Of a stretch of DNA of 64,000 bases, positions 24,203 to 32,542 are shown in pieces. The DNA is from Pseudomonas brassicacearum subsp. neoaurantiaca (lineage in GTDB: Bacteria; Pseudomonadota; Gammaproteobacteria; Pseudomonadales; Pseudomonadaceae). The translations under genes and the position numbers were made by a program. The stretch covers positions 1 to 64,000 of the forward strand of contig NZ_VDLV01000033.1 in assembly GCF_013608025.1 (NCBI RefSeq), in the 5' to 3' direction. Each line of letters starts with the position of its first letter. Positions within the stretch are counted from its first letter, which is position 1. Below the pieces are notes generated by a model, which made no database searches, had not been told where the DNA came from, and saw only the letters and a program-made list of their open reading frames with translations.

Positions 24203-25828
24203 TCACGGATACTTGCGCTTATCCGGCGCCGGCGGAAAGTACTGATACAACCAGGTTTCGCTCAAGGTCCGGTCCTTGGAGCGAATGAACAGCCGCATTT
24301 CCACCGGGGCCACGCGATCATCAGTTGGGTACCAGTCGAAGGTAATGCGATAACCCTTGATCGAATCCAGCACCAATACGTTGAAATCCTTCACTTCGCC
24401 GTGGGAGCACGTCACCACCGGTTCGATGCCGGTGCCCGGTGGCAACTGGTCGAGGCCGCCGCCGCTGAAGTCCACGGCAAAACGCCGCGCCCAGACGGTC
24501 GGGTAATGCTCGCCGGGTGCCCAACCTTCGATAAAACCGCCCATGCCGGAACGGGTCGCATCGACATGCGCCAGGTCGGTGCTGACCGGAGGCAAGGCGC
24601 TCCAGTAGAGCTTGTAGCCGTAGTTCAGCGAATCACCGGCGGCGACGGGTTTTTTCGGTGTCCAGAACGCGACGATGTTGTCGAGGGTTTCGCCGGTGGT
24701 AGGGATTTCCAGCAGATCGACGGAGCCTTCGCCCCATGCGGTCGTAGGTTCTACCCACAAGCTTGGACGTTTGCTGTACCAGTCCACGGTGTCCTGGTAA
24801 CTGTCGAAGTCATGGTCGGTCTGCACCAGGCCGAAGCCTTTCGGGTTCTTGTCGGCGAAGGCGTTGAATTGCAGGGTGGCGGGGTTGTTCAGCGGGCGGC
24901 AGACCCACTCGCCGTTGCCGCGCCACATGGCCAGCCGGTCGGAATCATGAATTTGCGGGTGGATGGTGTCGCACATGCGTCGTTCGACCGTGCCACAGCT
25001 GAACATGCTGGTCATTGGCGCAATGCCCAATTGCTCGATGGCGGTACGGGCGTTGATGTGTGCATCGATCTCCATGACGACCCGGGTCGGTTGGCAGTCG
25101 ATGTCAAACCGATAGGCGCCAGTGGCGCTAGGCGAGTCGAGCAAGGCATAGACCACGAAACGGGTGCTGTTCTTGTCCGGGGTTTCGAACCAGAACTTGG
25201 TGAAATCGGGAAATTCCTCGCGCTTCTTGGCATAGGTGTCGATGGCCAGGCCGCGGGCTGACAAGCCGTACTGCCCGCTGGCGTCGACGGCGCGGAAGTA
25301 ACTGGCGCCAAGGAAGGAAACGATATCGTGGCGGTCCAGCTCCGGTGCCTTGAATACCCGGAACCCGGCGAAGCCCAGGTCACCGGTCAGTTGCGAGGTG
25401 TTGACGGTGGTCTTCTCATAATTGAACAGCTCTGGACGGAAATGCACCTCCCGGGCCATGCGCGTCTTCGCATCGACGCTGTACATGCGCACCGGTTGCT
25501 TGAAGCCCATGCCGACGTGGAAGAACTGAACGTCCAGCTGGCCGTCTACGGCGTTCCACAGCGAATGGTTGGCGTCGTACTTGATGGCGTTGAATTGCAG
25601 GGGCGACATCTGCGCCAGAGTGGGCGGCAGGACTTGCTTGGTGTCGGTGTAGGTGCTCTTGGCCAACTGCCGGGCCTGGTCTTTAAGCGCATCGAAATCG
25701 AACGGCCGGGCTTCGCCATCGGCTGTCTGATCGGCCGCCCAGGCACGTGCGGCCATGAGCCCGGAAGCTGAGAGCCCGGTGTAGGCGGCAAAGGCCATGG
25801 AGGCCTTGAGCAGATTCCTGCGGTGCAT
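24203..25828 (-). CDS. opgD: glucan biosynthesis protein D (OpgD/MdoD)
   Basis: OpgD acts in the periplasm in making osmoregulated periplasmic glucans and sets their chain structure. The 541-residue precursor begins MHRRNLLKASMAFAAYTGLSASGLMAARAWA, a twin-arginine signal, and continues as the OpgG/OpgD family (FDFDALKDQARQLAKSTYTD). I chose the ATG at 25828, which starts the Tat signal; the open frame continues 43 codons upstream without support. A possible AlgU-type promoter lies about 100 nt upstream. It is a single-gene unit. Confidence 0.93.
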   Translation of the reverse strand: MHRRNLLKASMAFAAYTGLSASGLMAARAWAADQTADGEARPFDFDALKDQARQLAKSTYTDTKQVLPPTLAQMSPLQFNAIKYDANHSLWNAVDGQLDVQFFHVGMGFKQPVRMYSVDAKTRMAREVHFRPELFNYEKTTVNTSQLTGDLGFAGFRVFKAPELDRHDIVSFLGASYFRAVDASGQYGLSARGLAIDTYAKKREEFPDFTKFWFETPDKNSTRFVVYALLDSPSATGAYRFDIDCQPTRVVMEIDAHINARTAIEQLGIAPMTSMFSCGTVERRMCDTIHPQIHDSDRLAMWRGNGEWVCRPLNNPATLQFNAFADKNPKGFGLVQTDHDFDSYQDTVDWYSKRPSLWVEPTTAWGEGSVDLLEIPTTGETLDNIVAFWTPKKPVAAGDSLNYGYKLYWSALPPVSTDLAHVDATRSGMGGFIEGWAPGEHYPTVWARRFAVDFSGGGLDQLPPGTGIEPVVTCSHGEVKDFNVLVLDSIKGYRITFDWYPTDDRVAPVEMRLFIRSKDRTLSETWLYQYFPPAPDKRKYP

Positions 25829-26185
25829 AAATACAACCTTTTCTCGAAACAATCCCGCGCCGATCCTGGGAACAGGGATTGGTATTAGGGTTCGGACATG
25901 CCTTTGGCCAAACGCGACGGACGTTAGAACAGATACCTGAGAGCTGGATCGGTTCACCGAGGCGCAAAATCATAGGGGAAATGATGGGTTTGAGAGATGG
26001 AAAAGCGGGCTTCGGTCAAATTTTCTTACAGACTTTTCCTTTTTTTACGGCGTTTCGGCGTTTTTTGACTAATTACTCTAAAAAACCCTTTTCACGTTTG
26101 GAATCCTCCTTATTCTTTAGCGAGATAGCCGACGTAACCGTTCACCGGGCGCTATAGGCCAACACGACGCAACGAAGGACAAGTC
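25829..26185. other. divergent intergenic region opgD / 61-aa gene
   Basis: 357 nt without a gene. The half next to the 61-aa gene is AT-rich (TTTTTTTACGGCG, TTTTTTGACTAATTACTC), unlike the rest of the window. It should hold promoters in both directions. No operator palindrome stands out. Confidence 0.45.
25929..25955 (-). promoter_or_regulatory. possible AlgU (sigma-22) type promoter of opgD
   Basis: On the minus strand GAACCG, 16 nt, TCTGT. The AlgU consensus is GAACTT, 16-17 nt, TCTGA, so two to three positions differ. Weak, but sensible for an envelope/osmotic gene. Confidence 0.25.
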
Positions 26186-26371
26186 ATGATGAAATTACAG
26201 GGCATCACCGAAATGCTGGGCGTTTTCCCCGGCCTGGGCACCAAGCGTCGGTCGCGGCGGCTTAGCCTGGAAGAATTGAGATTGGTCGAGCGCTATCGAG
26301 AGTTGTCGGAAAACGACCGGATCGCCATGCGTTACCTGGTAGACGCGATGCGGCGCGTTTCGAGGTTTTGA
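26186..26371 (+). CDS. small basic protein of unknown function (61 aa)
   Basis: A 61-residue protein preceded by GAAGGACA at 7-8 nt; a second ATG follows immediately, so the start is 26186 or 26189. Residues 14-25 are very basic (PGLGTKRRSRRL). Residues 27-57 (SLEELRLVERYRELSENDRIAMRYLVDAM in parts) read like the helical tail seen at the C-terminus of many XRE-type regulators, here without the DNA-binding half. It lies 25 nt upstream of an AbrB-type gene on the same strand, so the two are likely an operon. I do not recognise it beyond that. Confidence 0.65.
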   Translation: MMKLQGITEMLGVFPGLGTKRRSRRLSLEELRLVERYRELSENDRIAMRYLVDAMRRVSRF

Positions 26372-26396
26372 GCATTTGATTTCCAAGGAGAACGTT

Positions 26397-26645
26397 ATGT
26401 CGTCAACGGTAGCAAGTAACGGACGGGTGACCATTCCCAAGGCTATTCGCGAGGCTCTGCAATTGGTTCCGGGGTGTGCTGTCGAATTCAGCATCAATGC
26501 GCTTGGCGAAGTGGTGTTACGTGCCGTGAGACACCCTGAGGCAAGGGATTGGGCCCAGGATTGCTTCGAAGTCACCCATAGCAGGGCGAAGATGAAGCGG
26601 CGTACAGGTGAGTTGATGGCGCGATTGCCTGCCAGGTATAAATGA
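26397..26645 (+). CDS. AbrB/MazE-family DNA-binding protein (orphan antitoxin-like)
   Basis: An 82-residue protein with a swapped-hairpin AbrB domain at residues 3-47 (VASNGRVTIPKAIREALQLVPG, then VEFSINALGEVVLRAV). Such domains bind DNA as dimers; in VapB/MazE antitoxins the C-terminal tail blocks the toxin. Here the tail (KMKRRTGELMARL) resembles VapB tails, but no PIN (VapC) or other toxin follows: only 77 nt separate it from the convergent patD end. AAGGAG precedes the ATG at 26397. It may be an orphan antitoxin or a plain regulator of its two-gene unit. Confidence 0.8.
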   Translation: MSSTVASNGRVTIPKAIREALQLVPGCAVEFSINALGEVVLRAVRHPEARDWAQDCFEVTHSRAKMKRRTGELMARLPARYK

Positions 26646-26722
26646 AGTGGGTGTGTCGTCATGGCCGTTCAGAAAACACGACCAGACATTGCCGTCCGGT
26701 CGTGAGTCAATTGTATTTCGGC

Positions 26723-28147
26723 TCAGTGCTTGAACATCACATGCCGCACCACCGTGTAATCCTCCAGCCCATACATGGACATGTCCTTGCCATAGCCGGA
26801 ACGTTTCTGACCGCCGTGGGGCATTTCGCTGACGAGCATGAAGTGAGTGTTCACCCAGGTGCAGCCGTATTGCAGTCGCGCTGACAGGCGATGGGCACGG
26901 CCGACGTCGGTGGTCCATACCGATGAGGCCAATCCATAGTCCGAATCGTTGGCCCATGCCAATACTTGCGCTTCATCGAGGAACGGGGTGACGGACACCA
27001 CCGGGCCGAAGACCTCGCGGCGGACGATTTCGTCGTCCTGCTGGGCGTCGGCCAGCACCGTGGGTTCAAAAAAGAAGCCGTTGCCGTCCACGGCCTTGCC
27101 ACCGGTGATCAGGCGGATATGCGGCTGGGCGATGGCCCGCTCGACGAAAGCGGCCACGCGGTCGCGATGCTGGGCGGTGATCAGCGGGCCCATTTCGGTG
27201 TCGGGCTCGTTCTGCAAACCGTACTTGATGCTGCTGACCGCAGCGCCGAGTTTCTCGACGAACCGGTCATAGATGCCTTGCTGGGCGTAGATGCGACAAG
27301 CGGCGGTGCAATCCTGGCCGGCGTTGTAGAAGCCGAAGGTGCGGATGCCTTCCACGGCTGCGTCGATGTCGGCGTCATCGAAAATGATCACCGGGGCTTT
27401 TCCGCCCAGCTCCATGTGCATGCGCTTGACGCTGTCGGCAGTGCTGGAAATGATGTTCGAACCGGTGGCGATGGAACCGGTCAGCGACACCATCCGCACT
27501 TTCGGGTGGGTGACCAGCGGATTGCCGACGGTTGGCCCGCGACCGAAGACCACGTTGAGCACGCCGGCGGGGAAAATCTGCGCGGCCAGTTCCGCCAGGC
27601 GCAATGCGGTCAGCGGGGTCTGCTCCGACGGCTTGAGCACCACGGTGTTGCCGGCGGCCAGGGCTGGAGCGATTTTCCAGGCGACCATCATCAACGGGTA
27701 ATTCCACGGCGCGATGGACGCGATGACGCCCACCGGATCACGCCGGATCATCGACGTGTGTCCCGGCAGGTATTCGCCGCCCGCCGAACCGCTCATGCAG
27801 CGGCTGGCGCCGGCAAAGAAACGGAACACGTCGGCAATCGCTGGGATCTCGTCGTTCAACGCGGCGCTGAAGGGCTTGCCGCAGTTGTCCGATTCCAGCT
27901 TCGCCAGTTCCTCACCGTTGGCTTCGATGGCGTCGGCCAGCTTGAGCAGCAACAGTGAGCGGTCCTTGGGTGGCACCTGCGACCAGGATTCGAAGGCGCC
28001 ATCGGCGGCACGCACGGCGGCATCGACCTGGGCCTCGCTGGCTTCATTGATTTCCACCAGGACCCGACCCAGGGCCGGATTGAATACCGCCTGGCCGGGG
28101 CCTTCGCCGTTCACCAGATGGCCGTTGATCAGCAGTTTGGTTTGCAT
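26723..28147 (-). CDS. patD: 4-aminobutyraldehyde dehydrogenase PatD
   Basis: Oxidises 4-aminobutyraldehyde (from putrescine) to GABA with NAD+. The 474-residue protein matches E. coli PatD/YdcW closely in character: MQTKLLINGHLV start, TSMIRRDPVGVIASIAPWNYPLMM in parts, catalytic Cys in NAGQDCTAACR, Glu in HMELGGKAPV, and the end YGLEDYTVVRHVMFKH. I chose the ATG at 28147 (AGAGGA upstream). It is the last gene after ydcSTUV, as in E. coli, with a REPIN in the 157-nt gap from ydcV. Confidence 0.93.
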   Translation of the reverse strand: MQTKLLINGHLVNGEGPGQAVFNPALGRVLVEINEASEAQVDAAVRAADGAFESWSQVPPKDRSLLLLKLADAIEANGEELAKLESDNCGKPFSAALNDEIPAIADVFRFFAGASRCMSGSAGGEYLPGHTSMIRRDPVGVIASIAPWNYPLMMVAWKIAPALAAGNTVVLKPSEQTPLTALRLAELAAQIFPAGVLNVVFGRGPTVGNPLVTHPKVRMVSLTGSIATGSNIISSTADSVKRMHMELGGKAPVIIFDDADIDAAVEGIRTFGFYNAGQDCTAACRIYAQQGIYDRFVEKLGAAVSSIKYGLQNEPDTEMGPLITAQHRDRVAAFVERAIAQPHIRLITGGKAVDGNGFFFEPTVLADAQQDDEIVRREVFGPVVSVTPFLDEAQVLAWANDSDYGLASSVWTTDVGRAHRLSARLQYGCTWVNTHFMLVSEMPHGGQKRSGYGKDMSMYGLEDYTVVRHVMFKH

Positions 28148-28179
28148 GTCCTTGTCCTCTTGAATGGTTTCCAAGTCCC

Positions 28180-28272
28180 CTGTGGGAGCGAGCTTGCTCG
28201 CGATAGCGGTGGGTCATTCACCTTTGCAGCGACTGACACGACGCCTTCGCGAGCAAGCTCGCTCCCACAGGG
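28180..28272. repeat. REPIN, family A
   Basis: Inverted arms CTGTGGGAGCGAGCTTGCTC and GAGCAAGCTCGCTCCCACAG, between ydcV and patD. It could stabilise the upstream ydc mRNA. Confidence 0.9.
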
Positions 28273-28304
28273 TTACGGTTCCTGCGATGAGCGAGCTTCG
28301 TTGG

Positions 28305-29117
28305 TTACTTCCCGCCGCTACCGGCCACGCTTTCACCCCCGCGCGTCAGGTAATACGCACCGAGGATCGGCAACATCGTCACCATCATCACCAGCATCGC
28401 CACCACGTTGGTCACTGGCACGTCGCGAGGGCGGCTGAGCTGGTTGAGCAGCCAGAGCGGCAAGGTGCGCTCGTGGCCGGCGGTGAACGTGGTGACGATG
28501 ATTTCATCGAACGACAAGGCAAACGCCAGCATCCCGCCAGCCAGCAGCGCCGACCCCAGGTTAGGCAAGACGATGTAGCGAAAGGTCTGCCAGCCGTCGG
28601 CCCCCAGGTCCATCGACGCCTCGATCAGGCTGTGGGAGGTGCGGCGCAGGCGGGCGATGACGTTGTTGTAGACGATCACCACGCAAAAGGTTGCGTGCCC
28701 GACAATGATCGTGAACATCCCGGGCTCGATCCCCAGGGTCTTGAATGTAGCCAACAGCGCGATGCCGGTGATGATCCCCGGCAAGGCGATCGGCAGGATC
28801 AGCATCAGCGAAATGCCCTGTTTGCCGAAGAAATCACGGCGGTACAACGCCGCCGAGGCCAATGTGCCGAGCACCATGGCAATCAGCGTCGCGACGGCGG
28901 CGACCTGCAAGGACAGCTTGATCGCCTCCAGCACGTCGGGGCGCGAGAAGGCGACGCTGAACCACTTCAACGTCAGCCCTTTGGGCGGAAAGCTGAACGC
29001 AGCATCTTCGGTGTTGAAGGCATAGAGGAAGATGATCAGGATCGGGAAGTGCAGGAACACCAGTCCGCCCCATGCCGCGATCCGCAAGCCCCACGACGCT
29101 TGAGAGTCAGAGTGCAT
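28305..29117 (-). CDS. ydcV: ABC transporter permease YdcV (polyamine/opine type)
   Basis: A 270-residue inner-membrane permease of the PotC/PotI/YdcV class, six transmembrane helices, with the EAA loop (EASMDLGADGWQTFRYIVLPNLG in parts) that docks on the ATPase. Together with YdcU it forms the channel of a polyamine-type importer. Its start lies within the last 11 nt of ydcU (29107-29117), a mark of translational coupling. It is followed by patD. Confidence 0.92.
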   Translation of the reverse strand: MHSDSQASWGLRIAAWGGLVFLHFPILIIFLYAFNTEDAAFSFPPKGLTLKWFSVAFSRPDVLEAIKLSLQVAAVATLIAMVLGTLASAALYRRDFFGKQGISLMLILPIALPGIITGIALLATFKTLGIEPGMFTIIVGHATFCVVIVYNNVIARLRRTSHSLIEASMDLGADGWQTFRYIVLPNLGSALLAGGMLAFALSFDEIIVTTFTAGHERTLPLWLLNQLSRPRDVPVTNVVAMLVMMVTMLPILGAYYLTRGGESVAGSGGK

Positions 29118-30054
29118 CGAAAGCCCCCAGTCGCTTGACGATGGAAAGGTAGATGGCGATCAGCACGATGGGCACCAGCGTGAATGCCGCGGCCATGGGC
29201 ATGTTGCCGATGGCGCCTTGCTGGGCGTAGACCATGCTGCCGACGAAATACCCTGGCGGGCCCACCAGTTGCGGCACGATGAAATCCCCCAGGGTTAGCG
29301 AAAACGTGAAGATCGAGCCGGCGGCAATCCCCGGGATCGACAACGGCAGGATCACTTGCATGAATGTCTGGCGTGGCTTGGCGCCAAGGTCCGCCGAGGC
29401 TTGCAGCAGCGACGGCGGCAGACGCTCCAGGGACGCCTGGATCGGCAGGATCATGAACGGCAGCCAGATGTAGACGAACACCAGGAAGCGCCCCAGGTGT
29501 GAGGTGGACAAGGTGCTGCCGCCCACACCGGGAATCCCCAGCACGAACTGCAACACAGGGCCCAGGCCCAGGTGCTGGACGAACCACTGCGCCACGCCGC
29601 CCTTGGCCAGCAGCAGCGTCCAGGCATAGGCCTTGACGATGTAGCTGGCCCACATCGGCAGCATTACCGCGATGTAGAAAAACGCCTTGGTCTTGCCGCT
29701 GGTGTAGCGCGCCATGTAGTAGGCGATCGGAAAGGCCACGATGGCGCTGGCGATGGACACCACGATTGCCATGGCCAGGGTGCGCACGATGATGTCGAAA
29801 TTCGACGGCTGGAATAGCGCCGCGAAATTCGCCAGGGTCAGGTCCGGCGTGACCGCCATGGTGAAATCGTCGAACGTGTAGAAACCCTGCCACAGCAAGG
29901 TCAGCAGCGAACCCAGGTAGATGGCGCCGAACCAGATCAGCGGCGGCACCAGTAACATCGACAGGTACAGGTTGGGGCGTCGGTACAGCAGGTTGGAAAA
30001 ACGTCGCAGCGGTGAGCCGGGAGCGGGCGTTCGCGTGAGAGCCAAGGTATTCAT
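29107..30054 (-). CDS. ydcU: ABC transporter permease YdcU (polyamine type)
   Basis: A 315-residue permease of the PotB/PotH/YdcU class, with an N-terminal helix after a basic stretch (RRPNLYLSMLLVPPLIWF), five more helices, and an EAA loop (QASADLGAKPRQTFMQVILPLSIPG in parts). It starts 1 nt after the ydcT stop and overlaps ydcV. Partner of YdcV; the substrate-binding protein is YdcS. Confidence 0.92.
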   Translation of the reverse strand: MNTLALTRTPAPGSPLRRFSNLLYRRPNLYLSMLLVPPLIWFGAIYLGSLLTLLWQGFYTFDDFTMAVTPDLTLANFAALFQPSNFDIIVRTLAMAIVVSIASAIVAFPIAYYMARYTSGKTKAFFYIAVMLPMWASYIVKAYAWTLLLAKGGVAQWFVQHLGLGPVLQFVLGIPGVGGSTLSTSHLGRFLVFVYIWLPFMILPIQASLERLPPSLLQASADLGAKPRQTFMQVILPLSIPGIAAGSIFTFSLTLGDFIVPQLVGPPGYFVGSMVYAQQGAIGNMPMAAAFTLVPIVLIAIYLSIVKRLGAFDAL

Positions 30055-30055
30055 T

Positions 30056-31090
30056 TCAGACCTCGGCCCCGGTGTCGTGCAGAGCGATCATCGCCTCGCG
30101 GGCCCAGCGCACAGTGAGCTGCTGACCGGCCTGGTATTGGGTCGCGGTGTCCGCCCATTGCGTATTGGCCTGGCTGAGGTTCAGGGTCTGGCCGTTGTCG
30201 AGTTTCAGCTCGTAACGCGTGGCGCTGCCCTGGTACTGGATGTCATGGAGCAGGCCCTGGATTTCGATCTCATGGCCAGCCAGCGGGCCGTCGGCGAAAC
30301 GCACATGCTCCGGGCGGATCGAAAACGGCTGTGGATGACCGCTCAATTGCCGGGCCAGTTCGCCACGGATGACGTTGGAGGTGCCGACGAACTCGGCAAC
30401 GAAGGTGGTCGCCGGTTTCATATAGAGGTTGCGTGGGGTATCGACTTGTTCGATCCGACCTTTGTTGAACACCGCGACGCGATCCGACATCGACAGCGCT
30501 TCGGTCTGGTCGTGGGTGACGAAAATGAAGGTGATGCCCAGCTGGCGTTGCAGCTTCTTCAACTCGCCCTGCATCTGTTCGCGCAACTTAAGGTCGAGGG
30601 CGCCCAGGGGTTCATCCAGCAGCAACACCCGAGGACGATTGACCAGCGCGCGGGCCAGGGCGACGCGTTGGCGCTGGCCGCCCGAAAGCTGCACCGGCTT
30701 GCGCTCGCCGTAGCCGCCCAGAGCGACCATCTCCAGCACTTCGTCGGCGCGCTTGATTCGTTCTGCCTTGGCGACGCCTTTGACTTTCAAACCGTAGGCC
30801 ACATTGTCGCGTACGTTCATGTGGGGGAAGAGGGCGTAATCCTGGAAAACCGTGTTCACGTCGCGCTGATAAGGCGCGAGCCCGGTGGCTTCCTCACCGT
30901 GGATGCGGATCGAACCGGCGCTGGGTTGCTCGAACCCGGCGATCAGCCGCAGGCAAGTGGTCTTGCCCGAGCCGGAAGGGCCCAGCATGGAAAAGAACTC
31001 GCCGTCCTGGATATCGATGGAGACCCGGTCAACGGCCTTCACCTCGCCGAACTGACGGGAAACGTGGGTGAACTGGACTGCAAGCGTCAT
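30056..31090 (-). CDS. ydcT: ABC transporter ATP-binding protein YdcT (polyamine type)
   Basis: A 344-residue ATPase of the PotA/PotG/YdcT class: Walker A GPSGSGKT (residues 37-44), Q-loop FQDYALFPHM, signature LSGGQ (135-139), Walker B VLLLDEP (155-161), H-loop THDQ, and a C-terminal TOBE domain (residues about 275-340). It energises YdcU/YdcV. It follows ydcS after a 212-nt gap holding a REPIN, which may lower expression relative to the binding protein. Confidence 0.93.
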   Translation of the reverse strand: MTLAVQFTHVSRQFGEVKAVDRVSIDIQDGEFFSMLGPSGSGKTTCLRLIAGFEQPSAGSIRIHGEEATGLAPYQRDVNTVFQDYALFPHMNVRDNVAYGLKVKGVAKAERIKRADEVLEMVALGGYGERKPVQLSGGQRQRVALARALVNRPRVLLLDEPLGALDLKLREQMQGELKKLQRQLGITFIFVTHDQTEALSMSDRVAVFNKGRIEQVDTPRNLYMKPATTFVAEFVGTSNVIRGELARQLSGHPQPFSIRPEHVRFADGPLAGHEIEIQGLLHDIQYQGSATRYELKLDNGQTLNLSQANTQWADTATQYQAGQQLTVRWAREAMIALHDTGAEV

Positions 31091-31152
31091 GGTGCGGGGC
31101 TCCGGAAAAACGGGCTATCGTTAAATCATTACCAGGGGGCAGGCACGGACTC

Positions 31153-31280
31153 GTGGCGAGGGGATTTATCCCCGCTGGGCTGCGAAGCAGCCCCAAAGCA
31201 GGCGACTCAATCTGCCTGTTACCCACAGGTGTCAGGTTCTGGGGGGCTTCGCCCCCAGCGGGGATAAATCCCCTCGCCAC
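31153..31280. repeat. REPIN, family B-II
   Basis: Inverted arms GTGGCGAGGGGATTTATCCC and GGGATAAATCCCCTCGCCAC, lying inside the ydc operon between ydcS and ydcT. Confidence 0.92.
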
Positions 31281-31302
31281 AAAAGCAGTGTTTCGGCTGC
31301 GG

Positions 31303-32454
31303 TTAACGTCCGCCCATGATCGCAATGTAATCCTGCGTCCAGCGGCTGTACGGCACGAACTTGCCGCCCTCGGCCTGCGGGGTTTTCCAGAAGGCGATCT
31401 TGTCGAACTGATCGAAGCCGTTGGTCTTGCAACCTTCGGCGCCCAGCAACTCGCTGGCCTTGCACGCCGCCGGCACTGCGGGCAAGGAGCCGAACCACGC
31501 GGCGACGTCACCCTGGACTTTCGGTTGCAGCGACCAATCCATCCATTTGTACGCGCAGTTCGGGTGCTTGGCCTCGGCGTGCAGCATCGTGGTGTCGGCC
31601 CATCCGGTGGCGCCTTCTTTCGGAATGGTCGAGGCGATCGGCTGTTTCTCGTTCATCAAGCCGTTGACCTGATACGGCCAGGCACCGGACGCCACCACGC
31701 CTTCGTTCTTGAAATCGCTCATCTGCACGGTGGTGTCATGCCAGTAGCGGTGGATCAACGGCTGCTGGGCCCGCAGCAATTCGAGCACCGCCTTGTATTG
31801 GGCTTCGTCGAGCTGGTACGGGTCCTTGATACCCAGCTCAGGCTTGGCGGTCTTGAGGTACAGCGCTGCGTCGGCCATGTAGATTGGGCCATCGTAGGCT
31901 TGCACACGGCCCTTGTTCGGCTTGCCGTCGGGCAAGTCCTGAGCGTTGAACAGCACGCTCCAACTGGTCGGTGCCTGCTTGAACACGCTGGTGTTGTACA
32001 TCAACACGTTGGGGCCCCACTGGTACGGAGTGCCATAGGTTTGCTGATTGACCACGTACCACGGCGCATCCTTGAGGCGCGGGTCGAGATTCTTCCAGTT
32101 GGCGATCAACGCAGTGTTGATCGGTTGCACGCGCTTGCCGGCAATCAGCCGCAACGATGCATCGCCCGAGGCGGTCACCAGATCATAGCCGCCCTTGGTC
32201 ATCAGGCTGACCATTTCGTCGGACGTCGCGGCGGTCTTCACGTTGACCTTGCAGCCGGTTTCCTTCTCGAAGCCAGTGACCCAGTCGTAGGCCTTGTCGC
32301 TTTCACCGCGTTCGATGTAGCCCGGCCAGGCGACAATATCCAGTTGGCCTTCGCCAGCACCAACGGCCTTGAGCGGTTCGGCGGCCTGCAGGCTGACGCT
32401 GGTCAGCAGCGCCATGGTGATTGCACTGAGCAATACGGTCTTGTGCGCGTACAT
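31303..32454 (-). CDS. ydcS: ABC transporter substrate-binding protein YdcS
   Basis: A 383-residue periplasmic binding protein of the PotD/PotF class, very similar in character to E. coli YdcS (IVAWPGYIERGESDKAYDWV, SLMTKGGYDLVTASGDASLR, and the C-terminal YSRWTQDYIAIMGGR). A Sec signal is present (MYAHKTVLLSAITMALLTSVSLQA, cleavage before AEPLK). The ATG at 32454 has AGAGGGA upstream; a longer frame exists but lacks a signal. In E. coli, YdcS and this transporter are linked to putrescine use; that role here is inferred from the adjacent dehydrogenases. Confidence 0.94.
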   Translation of the reverse strand: MYAHKTVLLSAITMALLTSVSLQAAEPLKAVGAGEGQLDIVAWPGYIERGESDKAYDWVTGFEKETGCKVNVKTAATSDEMVSLMTKGGYDLVTASGDASLRLIAGKRVQPINTALIANWKNLDPRLKDAPWYVVNQQTYGTPYQWGPNVLMYNTSVFKQAPTSWSVLFNAQDLPDGKPNKGRVQAYDGPIYMADAALYLKTAKPELGIKDPYQLDEAQYKAVLELLRAQQPLIHRYWHDTTVQMSDFKNEGVVASGAWPYQVNGLMNEKQPIASTIPKEGATGWADTTMLHAEAKHPNCAYKWMDWSLQPKVQGDVAAWFGSLPAVPAACKASELLGAEGCKTNGFDQFDKIAFWKTPQAEGGKFVPYSRWTQDYIAIMGGR

Positions 32455-32542
32455 GGAAATCCCTCTTGCTTTAATTATGGTCGGGGCAGTTTTGAACCGG
32501 TGAAGCGCCACGAATGGCTTGTTATTAGAGTAGTGCTGTTAT

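Noticed and set aside
26186..26645. A classic type II toxin-antitoxin module
   Set aside because: No PIN, RelE, MazF or HEPN-like protein is beside the AbrB protein; the 61-aa protein has none of their motifs. Kept only as an unusual pair.
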